In this document: in pieces, positions 40,991 to 49,146 of the stretch
How the letters are laid out: each line of letters begins with the position of its first letter
How positions within the stretch are numbered: position 1 is the stretch's first letter
Source: Planomonospora sp. ID82291
Lineage (GTDB): Bacteria > Actinomycetota > Actinomycetes > Streptosporangiales > Streptosporangiaceae
NCBI RefSeq assembly: GCF_015711645.1
Contig: NZ_JABTEX010000005.1
Coordinates: forward strand, 248,001-312,000
Direction: 5' to 3'
DNA length: 64,000 nt
The notes under the pieces: generated by a model
The model's input: the letters and a program-made list of their open reading frames with translations, nothing else
Databases searched by the model: none
Told to the model about the DNA's origin: nothing
Program-made: the position numbers and the translations under genes

Positions 40991-42592
40991 TCACACGCCT
41001 TCCGTACGACCGGTCGCGTCGGCGCCGAAGCGCCTCCGCACCTCTGTTTTGACGACTTTCCCGGACTGGTTCTTGGGCAGGGCGTCCACCACGAGCACCC
41101 GCTCGGGCAGCTCGTGACCGGCCAGCCGCTCCATCAGGAAGGCGCGCAGGTCCGCGACGGACACCTCCGCGGCGGGGCGGGGCACGACGGCCGCGGCGAT
41201 CGCGGTGCCCAGCACCGGGTGCGGGACGCCGACCACCGCGGCCTCGGCGATCTGCGGGTGCTCGTACAGCGCGGCCTCCACCTGCAGCGTCGAGACCTTG
41301 AACGCCCCGGACTTGACCACGTCGCTCTCCCGGTCGACGAGGTACAGGTAGCCGTCGGCGTCCAGGTAGCCCAGGTCGCCCATCCGCACCCAGCCGCCGC
41401 GGAACGCCTCGGCGCTCGCCTGCTCGTCGCGGTAGTAGGAGCGGGGGGCGGGCGAGCGCATCCAGACCTCGCCGGTCTCCCCCGGCGGCAGCGGCCCGCC
41501 GTCCGGCCCGGTGACGCGCAGCGCGCCGCCGGACGCCGGGCGCCCGAGCGCGCCCGGCCGGGCCGGATCGAAGATCATGATGGTCTGGGCGGGGGCCGCC
41601 TCGGTCGAGGTGTAGTAGTTCGTCACCGTCGCGTTGGGGAAGGCGGCGGTGAGCCGTACGGACACCGAGGGGGGAAGGGCCGAGGCGGACGAGCCCAGCA
41701 GCACCACGCTGGAGAAGTCGTGGCGTTCGTGCAGCCCGGTGTTGAGCAGTTCGATCGCCATGGTCGGGACGAGGAACACGGTGCCGACGCCGTACGACTC
41801 GATCAGCCGGGCGAACCGGCCGGGCGTGAAGCGGCCCGGCGTCAGCATCGCCGGGCGGGCGTCCAGCGCGTTGAGCAGCATGGTCTGCCCGGCGTTGGTG
41901 CCGATCGGGAAGGCGTGCAGCAGGTGGCGCGAGTGCCCGAACCGGCGGCGGTTCGGGCGCGTCTCGCAGCCGAAGGCCAGGTTGGCGTGGGAGGCGCCGA
42001 CGCCCTTGGGCATGCCGGTGGTCCCGGAGGTGTAGAGGATCTGGGCCAGGTCCCCCGGGGCGATCCGCACCCCGACCGGCCCGGTCCCGGCGCCCTCCAG
42101 CTCCGCCGGGGCGGCCGTCCAGCGGTCGCCCTCCGGGGCCTTCAGGTCCCGGCCGCACAGGACGGCGGAGGCCTCGCAGTGGCCGAGCATGTACCGCAGC
42201 TCGGCCGGGGCGAGCCGGTCCGAGAGCGGGACGGCGACCGCCCCGGCGAGCTGGACCGCGCAGTAGGCCACGGCGAAGTCCGCCCAGTCGCGGCTCCCGA
42301 ACAGCAGCGCGACCCGGTCGCCCGGCCGCACGCCGCGGTCCAGGAGACCGTGCGCGACCGCCTGGGAGCGCCGCTCCCACGCGCCGAAGGTCAGCGTCCC
42401 CTCGCCCTCGACGACGATCGCGGTCCGCTCCGGCTCCTGCGCGGCGCGCAGGGCCAGCATCTCCGGCACCGTCCGCGGGGCCCGCGGCGGCTGCGGAGCG
42501 CGCGGGGCCGGCGGGATCCGCGGGGGCTGCGGAGCCGACGGGGGCTGCGGAGCCGGCGGGGGCTGCGGAGCCGACGGGGTCCGCGCGCTCAC
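40991..42592 (-). CDS. Stand-alone acyl/aminoacyl-AMP ligase
   Basis: This frame encodes 533 residues; the GTG start overlaps the stop of the carrier-protein gene (GTGA). The first 40 residues are a Pro/Gln/Arg repeat encoded by 15-bp-like GGGGGCTGCGGAGCC units. The ANL core follows with ILYTSGTTGMPKG, YYTSTEAAP, RMGDLGYLDADGY and PKNQSGKVVK. The mid-domain reads LHAFPIGTNAG, more like acyl- or aryl-acid ligases than amino-acid domains, so it may activate a carboxylic-acid starter and load the free carrier protein with which it is coupled. Substrate unknown. Confidence 0.88.
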   Translation of the reverse strand: MSARTPSAPQPPPAPQPPSAPQPPRIPPAPRAPQPPRAPRTVPEMLALRAAQEPERTAIVVEGEGTLTFGAWERRSQAVAHGLLDRGVRPGDRVALLFGSRDWADFAVAYCAVQLAGAVAVPLSDRLAPAELRYMLGHCEASAVLCGRDLKAPEGDRWTAAPAELEGAGTGPVGVRIAPGDLAQILYTSGTTGMPKGVGASHANLAFGCETRPNRRRFGHSRHLLHAFPIGTNAGQTMLLNALDARPAMLTPGRFTPGRFARLIESYGVGTVFLVPTMAIELLNTGLHERHDFSSVVLLGSSASALPPSVSVRLTAAFPNATVTNYYTSTEAAPAQTIMIFDPARPGALGRPASGGALRVTGPDGGPLPPGETGEVWMRSPAPRSYYRDEQASAEAFRGGWVRMGDLGYLDADGYLYLVDRESDVVKSGAFKVSTLQVEAALYEHPQIAEAAVVGVPHPVLGTAIAAAVVPRPAAEVSVADLRAFLMERLAGHELPERVLVVDALPKNQSGKVVKTEVRRRFGADATGRTEGV

Positions 42593-42834
42593 CGCAGGTT
42601 CTCCGCGACGTGGCCGACCAGGGACGGGAAGCCGTCGAGGGGGGCTCCGCCGCCGAGGTCGAGGACCACGCCGAACTCGTCCTCGATCCCGTCGACCAGC
42701 CGGAGCAGTTCCAGCGAGGCCAGCCCGAGGGCGGCCAGGGAGCCCTCGGAGCGCAGCACCTCCCCGGCGGTGAGCCGCCCGTCGGAGGCGGTCTCGACCA
42801 TCTCGGCGAGCCGGGCCGCCACCGGCCCGGTCAT
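42589..42834 (-). CDS. Free-standing carrier protein
   Basis: This frame encodes 81 residues between MbtH and the ligase, overlapping both (ATGA and GTGA). It has the four-helix carrier pattern with the phosphopantetheine serine at S40 in [11 protein letters not shown]. The residue before Ser is Ala where Asp or His is usual (DSL/HSL), but a Gly three residues upstream and the Leu after Ser are kept. Position and coupling suggest it carries the starter unit made by the stand-alone ligase. Confidence 0.82.
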   Translation of the reverse strand: MTGPVAARLAEMVETASDGRLTAGEVLRSEGSLAALGLASLELLRLVDGIEDEFGVVLDLGGGAPLDGFPSLVGHVAENLR

Positions 42835-43010
42835 CCGTGCGCCCGCCGGACGCTGAGCGGGCGCATGTCCGTCCAGACCTCCTCGATGCGGGCGAGGCAC
42901 TCCTCCCGCTCCCCGGCGAACCCCTCGGCCCGCCAGCCCGCGGGCAGCTCCCGGTCCGCGGGCCAGACCGAGTACTGCTCCTCCTCGTTGAGCACCACCA
43001 GGAAACTCAT
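42831..43010 (-). CDS. MbtH-like NRPS accessory protein
   Basis: This frame encodes 59 residues, ATG eight bases after GGAGG. The MbtH signature is present: [17 protein letters not shown] and WTDMRP. It is about ten residues shorter than usual because the N-terminal NPFDD segment is missing. MbtH proteins bind adenylation domains and are often needed for their folding or activity. It is the first clear gene of the NRPS operon. Confidence 0.92.
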   Translation of the reverse strand: MSFLVVLNEEEQYSVWPADRELPAGWRAEGFAGEREECLARIEEVWTDMRPLSVRRAHG

Positions 43011-43090
43011 GCCGGGGCCTCCTCCTTCTCCGTGTCGCCGGTGCCGCCGGTACCGCCGGTGTCGTCTGCGTCCTCCGCGGCCTCGTCCAC
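43007..43090 (-). CDS. Possible 27-residue acidic leader peptide of the NRPS operon
   Basis: A GTG preceded by GGAGGG opens a 27-residue frame ([20 protein letters not shown], then EKEEAPA) that ends in an ATGA overlap with the MbtH start. Very acidic with a GGT repeat. It may only serve to couple translation, or may be chance in GC-rich DNA. Confidence 0.3.
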   Translation of the reverse strand: MDEAAEDADDTGGTGGTGDTEKEEAPA

Positions 43091-43319
43091 GGCCCTCCAC
43101 CCCGTCGCCGCCGTCTGACGGGCGGTTCCGGAGTGCGGCGGTCGCGGGGGAGGGGCGGCCGGGAGGGGGCCGCCGGCCCCGCGCGGGGTCGGGCAGAGGT
43201 GATCACCGGCCGCTCAGCGAGGGCGACCGCGGTGGTCGCCGATGGCACGGAGGCTCCGGTGAGCCGTCGAGACCGCCTCAGACGTGAGACTTCTCGTACG
43301 GGTGTTCGGTGTGATTCTG

Positions 43320-43369
43320 TGGGAGCGTTCCCACGGAGGAGGCTAGAGACGCGCCGACAGGCCCGTCAA
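43320..43369 (-). promoter_or_regulatory. NRPS operon promoter with CebR-type operator
   Basis: On the minus strand TTGACG (43,364-43,369) and TAGCCT (43,340-43,345) are 18 bases apart. The 14-bp near-palindrome TGGGAGCGTTCCCA (43,320-43,333) begins about seven bases after the -10, exactly over the expected transcription start. TGGGAGCGCTCCCA is the established operator of CebR, the LacI-family cellobiose sensor of streptomycetes. The leader to mbtH would be about 310 bases. Confidence 0.65.
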
Positions 43370-43518
43370 GGTTTCTTCCAGGTTTTCGATTATGGACAAC
43401 CACAGTAAAGAAGGAGTTAGTCCACTTATAAGCGAAAAGACTGGTTTGCCGGTTTTGTCGAGCCTTTTACGGTCCGGCTAAGCCGCTGCCGGCCCTTCGC
43501 CGCCCTTCCCCTCCTCTG

Positions 43519-43532
43519 TGGGAGCGCTCCCA
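43519..43532. promoter_or_regulatory. Perfect CebR-type operator
   Basis: TGGGAGCGCTCCCA is a perfect 14-bp palindrome, identical to the CebR consensus. Its centre is 199 bp from the centre of the site over the NRPS promoter and about 185 bp before copC. It may act as an upstream site for looping on the NRPS promoter or belong to a rightward transcript. Confidence 0.65.
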
Positions 43533-43709
43533 TACTTCCTTCCCCCGCAGGGCCGGGCCGGCCCGCGCCGCAGAGGGCTCGGCCCACCCGGCCGGTCGGC
43601 GGCCTCCGGCCGGTCCTCCCCCTCCCCCGGAGGCCTCCGATTCCCGGGGTGGACGTCTGAAGTGCGAATATGTTCGGGTCATGAGGAACCCAACGGAAGG
43701 TCTCGATCG

Positions 43710-44294
43710 GTGAGGCGGTCACTCACGGTCCTGCTGCTGGCCTGCGCCGCGCTGCTCGGCGCGGTCACCCCGGCCCAGGCCCACAACGTACTGATCGGCA
43801 GCGATCCGAAGGACGGCGCCGCGATCGCCGCCGGACCCGAGAGGATCACGCTCACCTTCGACCAGCCCGCGCGGCAGGGCTTCGCGCAGATCACCCTGAC
43901 CGGCCCGGACGGCACCCGGTGGGAGGAGGGGAGGACCGCCGTCGACGGCGCGGAGGTCAGCGTCGGGGCCAGGCCCCTCGGCCCGGCCGGGGAGTACGTC
44001 GTGGGCTACCGGATCCTCTCCTCCGACGGCCACCCGGTCTCCGGCACGGTGGCCTTCACCCTGACCGCTCCGGGGCCGGGCTCCGCGCAGCCGGTCCCGG
44101 CCGCGTCGGCTCCCGCCGTACCCGCCGACGGGAACGCCGCGGAGGCTCCCGACGGGCGGGCCCGGGCGATCGAGGCCGCGCAGAACGGCGGCGCCGGGAT
44201 GGCGGTCGTCTGGCTCGCCGCGGCCCTGGTCCTGCTGGGCGGCGCCACCGTCGTGGCGATGCGCCGCACCCGTGAGCGGACGGACGCGCCGTGA
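43710..44294 (+). CDS. CopC-domain copper-binding secreted protein
   Basis: This frame encodes 194 residues from a GTG after GGAAGG. The signal peptide ends at AQA, leaving an N-terminal His (AHNVLIGSDP), the residue that chelates Cu(II) in CopC proteins; a second His is in SSDGHPVSG. CopC domain to about 120, Ala/Pro linker, then a C-terminal transmembrane helix (VVWLAAALVLLGGATVVAM), so it is membrane-anchored outside. It binds copper and probably hands it to CopD, whose gene overlaps its stop (GTGA). Confidence 0.9.
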   Translation: MRRSLTVLLLACAALLGAVTPAQAHNVLIGSDPKDGAAIAAGPERITLTFDQPARQGFAQITLTGPDGTRWEEGRTAVDGAEVSVGARPLGPAGEYVVGYRILSSDGHPVSGTVAFTLTAPGPGSAQPVPAASAPAVPADGNAAEAPDGRARAIEAAQNGGAGMAVVWLAAALVLLGGATVVAMRRTRERTDAP

Positions 44295-45322
44295 CCGTCA
44301 CCGTGGAGCGCGCTCCCGAGGCGGTCGCGGTCCGCAGGCTGCTGGTCGGCGGGCTCGTCTCCGGGGCGCTGCTCGCCGTCCTGGTCGCCACCGCGCTCGG
44401 CGCCGAGGAGGCGGTGCCCGGCATCGCGCTGCCCGGCCCGGCCGTGGCCTACGGCCTGCCGGTGCTGCGGGTGCTGCTGGACCTGGCGGCGGTCGCGGTG
44501 GTCGGGCTGAGCCTGCTGCCGAAGCTGCTCGGGTTCGACGCGCCCGAGCGCACCGAGCCGGTGATGCGCCGGGCCCGGCCGCTGGCCGTCTCGTTCGCCT
44601 GGGCGTGGGCGCTGCTGGCGCTGGCCGTCATCGTGTTCCAGACCGCCGAGCTGAACCCGGGGGCCGTGCCCACCCCCGGCCTGGTCGCCGAGTACGTCGA
44701 CGCCGTGGGCGCGGGCCAGGGCATGCTGTTCAGCGCCGCCTGCGCGCTCGCCTGCGCCGGGATCGGGCTGCTGGCCGTGCGGTTCGGCGAGAAGGTCCCG
44801 GCCGAGCTGCGCATCCTGGTGGCCCTGTTCGGCCTGCTGCCGATCCCGGTCACCGGCCACGCGGTGGACTCGGTCTGGCACGACCCCATCATGATCTCGA
44901 TGGAGCTGCACGTGATGGGCTCGGCGGCGTGGACCGGCGGACTGCTCACGGTCATGCTGCTGGTCGCCCGGGACCGCGGGCTGCTGGCCGAGGTCCTGCC
45001 GCGGTTCTCCCGGCTGGCGGGCCTCGCGCTGGGCGTGGTCACCCTGTCCGGGCTGGTGAACGGCCTGGCCACGATCGCCCTCACCCCCGGCACCGAACTG
45101 CCCGGCTCGCTGCTGACCGGCGAGTACGGCCTGCTCCTGGTGGCCAAGACCGCGAGCGTGGCGCTGCTCGTCCCGCTCGCCGCCCACATCCGGTTCCGCC
45201 TCCTGCCGCGCATCGAGCGGCAGGAGGCGACGGGGGTCGCCGCGTGGGCGGCGGTCGAGCTCACCGTGATGGGACTCGCCTACGGGGTGGCGGTGGCGCT
45301 GACCACGGCGACCATCTCCTGA
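44291..45322 (+). CDS. CopD-family copper membrane protein
   Basis: This frame encodes 343 residues; the GTG start overlaps the copC stop. About eight transmembrane segments with conserved His in TGHAVDSVWHD and SMELHVMGSAAWTGG, the CopD signature thought to move copper across the membrane. Coupled to copC, it likely takes part in copper uptake or delivery to secreted copper enzymes. The end overlaps a convergent membrane-protein gene by 43 bases. Confidence 0.9.
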   Translation: MTVTVERAPEAVAVRRLLVGGLVSGALLAVLVATALGAEEAVPGIALPGPAVAYGLPVLRVLLDLAAVAVVGLSLLPKLLGFDAPERTEPVMRRARPLAVSFAWAWALLALAVIVFQTAELNPGAVPTPGLVAEYVDAVGAGQGMLFSAACALACAGIGLLAVRFGEKVPAELRILVALFGLLPIPVTGHAVDSVWHDPIMISMELHVMGSAAWTGGLLTVMLLVARDRGLLAEVLPRFSRLAGLALGVVTLSGLVNGLATIALTPGTELPGSLLTGEYGLLLVAKTASVALLVPLAAHIRFRLLPRIERQEATGVAAWAAVELTVMGLAYGVAVALTTATIS

Positions 45323-46452
45323 GGTTCGCTCTCCTCGGCGGCCCGCAGCCGGTGGCGGCCGAGGAACCACTCGCCGCCCAGCCACAGGGCGGCGAGCGCG
45401 GCCCCGCCGGCGGCCATGGTCGCCGGGGAGACCAGCGGCGGGGACGCCCAGACGTGCTGCGAGCGGAGCGCCAGGTCCACCGCGAGAGTGGCGACGAGCG
45501 AGCCGGCCAGCGCCCTGACCACCGGGATCCGGATCAGGAACGCCAGGTCGACGGCGAGCGCCCCGGCGATCAGGAAGACCGGCACCGCCGAGCGCGGGAA
45601 CTCCGCGGCGGCCAGGATCGGCCAGATCAGCGCACGGTAGGCGACGTAGGTGCCGACCACGGCGGTGGCGGCGAACCTGCGGCCGATCATCGCGCGGGCG
45701 AAGACCAGCACGATCATCGCGGCGACCACCCCGTAGAGGGGGTAGACCTGGTCGGGCACCGGGAGCGAGAACTGCACCACCATGCCGCGGTCCACCGCGC
45801 GGCCCATCTGGGCCGCGGCGAAGTCCAGCAGCATCTTCTCGGCCTCCGGCCGCCCGGCGTCCCACGCCCTGATCCCGAAGACGCCGTACTCCTGGTGCTG
45901 GGCGGGGAACCAGACGTTCTCGAACATGAACACGAACAGCCCGCCGAGGACGAGCGTGCGGGTGCGGCCGGGCGGCGCGCCGAGGAACCAGCCCCGGATC
46001 ACCCCGCAGATCATGAAGAACGTGCCGATGTACAGCAGCATGTGCGACGGGCTCCACGAGGTGATGTCGAGCCCGTTGAGGCGGTGGTTGATCAGGTCCA
46101 GCGGCACGGCGATGAGGAAGAGGCCGGTGCCCCACTGGATGAGGCGCTGCGCGGTGCGGTCCACGCCGTAGCCGGTGTAGAGGTGCACGATGGTCAGGGC
46201 GACCACGATGGCGGTGCCGACGCTGTTGAGCAGGTGCGGCGGCGCCAGGTCGTCGCGGAGCCACCGGAAGTGCCAGGAGACGTCCCAGGACGCTCCCAGC
46301 ACCTTGAAGCAGAAGGCGACCACCCACCCGAGGTACAGGACGCGGAACAGGTCGGCGGGCGTCTCCCGGCCCGCCTTCCCCCGGGTCCAGTACGGCAGGG
46401 CCCACCGGACGGCCGATGCGGCTCTTCTTCTCACGCTCGCTGCAGGCTTCAC
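45280..46452 (-). CDS. Polytopic membrane protein rich in His/Trp, unknown
   Basis: This frame encodes 390 residues with about nine hydrophobic segments. Conserved-looking polar clusters sit at membrane edges: SWDVSWHFRWLRDDLAPPHLLN, HLYTGYG, SWSPSHMLLYIGTF and NVWFPAQHQEYG. The several His residues near the outer surface would suit metal or heme contact. It faces copC-copD, overlapping copD by 43 bases, so a role in copper handling or copper enzyme assembly is possible but unproven. No family is claimed. Confidence 0.8.
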   Translation of the reverse strand: MKPAASVRRRAASAVRWALPYWTRGKAGRETPADLFRVLYLGWVVAFCFKVLGASWDVSWHFRWLRDDLAPPHLLNSVGTAIVVALTIVHLYTGYGVDRTAQRLIQWGTGLFLIAVPLDLINHRLNGLDITSWSPSHMLLYIGTFFMICGVIRGWFLGAPPGRTRTLVLGGLFVFMFENVWFPAQHQEYGVFGIRAWDAGRPEAEKMLLDFAAAQMGRAVDRGMVVQFSLPVPDQVYPLYGVVAAMIVLVFARAMIGRRFAATAVVGTYVAYRALIWPILAAAEFPRSAVPVFLIAGALAVDLAFLIRIPVVRALAGSLVATLAVDLALRSQHVWASPPLVSPATMAAGGAALAALWLGGEWFLGRHRLRAAEESEPQEMVAVVSATATP

Positions 46453-46644
46453 GCGTCGAAATGATGCCGGGCGTTTACGAAGACCGCAATCGGGGAGATC
46501 CCCGGGTTTCGCCAGATAATTCCAAGTCGCGGCCGTTCCGGTACGGCACGGCGGTCCCGGGGACGTCGAGCCCGGGTCACGGATGGGACACGGAACGCGG
46601 CGGTCCCCGGACGCGCGGCCCGCCGGGAGAGCCCCGTGCGGAGG

Positions 46645-48954
46645 CTACCCGCCCTCCGGTGCCGCCAGGGCCGACCAGACCGCGGCGGGCGTCAGGGGGA
46701 CGGCGGTGATCCGGCCGGCGGCCTCGGGGAGCGCGGCGGCCACGGCGTTGCCGACCGCCGCGGGCGGCCCGATGATCCCGGCCTCCCCCGCCCCCTTCAT
46801 GCCGCCCGGCGTCACCGCGGACGGCGTCCGCATCAGCGCCACCTCGACCGGGGGCGCGTCCGGCGCGTACAGGGGGAGGTAGCCGGCGGCGGGCTGCCCG
46901 TCGGACCCGTACACGACCTCCTCGGTCAGCGCCATCCCGAGCCCCTGCACGACGCCGCCGCGGATCTGCCCCTCGACGATCGCCGGGTTCACCACGACGC
47001 CGCAGTCGTTGACCGCCCAGTAGCCCTCCACCTCGACCGCGCCCGTCTCCGGGTCGACGGCCACCGCCGCCGCGTGCGCGCCGAAGGCGAAGGTGTAGGC
47101 CGCCGGGTCGTAGGTGGCCCGCTCCTCCAGCCCCGGCGCCATCCCCGCGGGCAGGTCCCAGGCCCGCCACGCCGAGAGCGCGATCTCGGCCAGCGTGCGG
47201 CGGGCCGACGGGTCCCCGATGACCCGCACCGCGCCGCCGGAGACCTCCAGGTCGCCCGGGTCCGCCTCCAGCTGGTGGGCCGCGATCGCGACGACCTTCT
47301 CGCGGAGCCGCGCCGCCGCCCGGACCAGCGCCGCGCCGCCCAGCACGAGCGACCGGCTGGCGATCGCGCCCACCGGGGAGTACGGCGTAGCCGCGGTGTC
47401 GCCCAGCAGCACCCGGACCCGCTCCAGCGGCACCCCGGTGTGGTCGGCGGCCAGCTGGGCCAGCGCCGTCTCGATGCCCTGGCCGATGGCCGCCACCCCG
47501 CAGGCGACGACCACCGAGGCGTCCTGCTCCATGCGCAGCACCGCGGTCTCGTAGCCGCCGGACTGGATGCCCGCCTGCCGCATCGCCTCCGAGGGGCCCA
47601 TGCCGGTGGACTCGACGTGGCAGGAGAACCCGATCCCGCGCCGCCGTCCGTCGGCCGGGCGCGCCGGCGGCCGGACCATGTCCCGCAGCGCCCGCAGCGC
47701 GGCCGGGTAGTCCCCGGAGTCGTAGGACTGCCAGGTCCGGGAGGTGTGCGGCAGCTCGCCGGGGCCGAGCAGGTTGAGCAGGCGCAGCTCGACGGGGTCG
47801 GCGCCCAGCCGCCGGGCGGCCTCGTCCACCAGCCGCTCCCGGGTCCAGGTCGCCTCGGGCTGGCCGAACCCCCGGTAGGAGCCGGTCGGCGTGGTGGTCG
47901 TCACCGCGGCGCGGATCCGCGCGCCCGCCCGGTCGAACCGGTACGGCCCGGGCAGCGAGAGCGCCGTGACGGCGATCGGGGAGATGCCCACGTTGGACGG
48001 GTGCGCGCCCAGGTCGCCGAGGATGTCGCAGTGCAGCGCCCGGAACCGGCCGTCGTCGTCGAAGGCGAGCCGGGCGCGGTGCACCGCGTCGCGGGCCGGC
48101 AGGGTGGCGGTCAGGTGCTCGGTGCGCGACTCGGCCCACCGCACCGGGCGGCCCAGCCGTACCGCCGCCAGGCAGACCAGCGTCTCGTCGGGGTAGACGT
48201 GCTCCTTGCCGCCGAAGCCGCCGCCGGTGTCGCACGCCAGCACGCGCACCCGGCCGAGGCCGAGCCCGAGCGCGGCGGCGAGGTGGTCGCGGACGTGGTG
48301 CGGCGCCTGCGTGGAGGTCCACACGGTCAGCGCGCCGTCCTCGAAGGAGGCCGCGATCCCGCGCGGCTCCATCGGGTACGGCGCGGCCCGGCCCAGCCGG
48401 GTCGTCAGCTCGACCACGTGCCCGGCGGCGGCGAAGACGGCCTCGCACTCGTCGGCCGGGTCCCCGAGGGCGAAGTCGGTGACCAGGTTGGAGCCCCACT
48501 CCGGATGGAGCAGGGGGGCTCCCTCGGCCAGCGCGAGCTGCGCGCCGACCACGGCGGGCAGCTCCTCGACGTCCAGGTCGACGAGTTCGGCCGCGTCCCG
48601 GGCCGCCGCCTCGCTGCGCGCCACCACCAGGGCGACCGGCTGCCCGGCGTAGCGGACCGTCTCCTCCAGCACCGGGTAGTCCGTCATCCGCTGACCGGGG
48701 GCGAGCGCCACGCACGGCAGCCGCACCCCGGCGGCGTCCGCGGGCGTCAGCACGTCCAGCACCCCGTCGGCGGCCAGCGCCGCCTTGACGTCGCACCGGA
48801 CCAGCCGCCCGTGCGCCACCGGGCTGCGCACCACGACCGCGTGGGCCGCGCCCGGCAGGCGGACGTCCGCGGCGAACCGCGCCCGCCCGGTCACCAGCCG
48901 GGCGTCCTCCCGGCGCGGGACCCGCGCTCCGACATAGCGGTGGTCATCGCTCAT
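46645..48954 (-). CDS. Molybdenum hydroxylase large subunit (xanthine/CO dehydrogenase family), orphan
   Basis: This frame encodes 769 residues starting MSDDHRYVGARVPRREDARL. The family features are present: the N-terminal hammerhead domain, THQAPHH-like STQAPHHVRDHLA, GGGFGGKEHVYPDE, SYRGFGQPEATW, and the catalytic Glu region GGMKGAGEAGIIGPPAAVGNA. These enzymes hydroxylate carbon centres with a Mo-cytosine-dinucleotide cofactor. The usual [2Fe-2S] and FAD subunit genes are absent on both sides, so it must use partners encoded elsewhere or be a specialised orphan. Confidence 0.88.
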   Translation of the reverse strand: MSDDHRYVGARVPRREDARLVTGRARFAADVRLPGAAHAVVVRSPVAHGRLVRCDVKAALAADGVLDVLTPADAAGVRLPCVALAPGQRMTDYPVLEETVRYAGQPVALVVARSEAAARDAAELVDLDVEELPAVVGAQLALAEGAPLLHPEWGSNLVTDFALGDPADECEAVFAAAGHVVELTTRLGRAAPYPMEPRGIAASFEDGALTVWTSTQAPHHVRDHLAAALGLGLGRVRVLACDTGGGFGGKEHVYPDETLVCLAAVRLGRPVRWAESRTEHLTATLPARDAVHRARLAFDDDGRFRALHCDILGDLGAHPSNVGISPIAVTALSLPGPYRFDRAGARIRAAVTTTTPTGSYRGFGQPEATWTRERLVDEAARRLGADPVELRLLNLLGPGELPHTSRTWQSYDSGDYPAALRALRDMVRPPARPADGRRRGIGFSCHVESTGMGPSEAMRQAGIQSGGYETAVLRMEQDASVVVACGVAAIGQGIETALAQLAADHTGVPLERVRVLLGDTAATPYSPVGAIASRSLVLGGAALVRAAARLREKVVAIAAHQLEADPGDLEVSGGAVRVIGDPSARRTLAEIALSAWRAWDLPAGMAPGLEERATYDPAAYTFAFGAHAAAVAVDPETGAVEVEGYWAVNDCGVVVNPAIVEGQIRGGVVQGLGMALTEEVVYGSDGQPAAGYLPLYAPDAPPVEVALMRTPSAVTPGGMKGAGEAGIIGPPAAVGNAVAAALPEAAGRITAVPLTPAAVWSALAAPEGG

Positions 48955-49146
48955 CACGCGATTGTGGACGGCGCGGCGGCTCCTGCCAACGGCCCGCCCG
49001 CGCGCCGCGGGATACGGACGCCCTCGGGAGCCGTCCGGCGCACGGCCGATATCCGGCCCGCACCGCCCGCCCGTGCGGCCGGGACCGGCCGTCCGCCTGA
49101 GACTCCTCTCAGGGAGCACCCGGTTTCGGACAGTAGGCTCCAGCGC

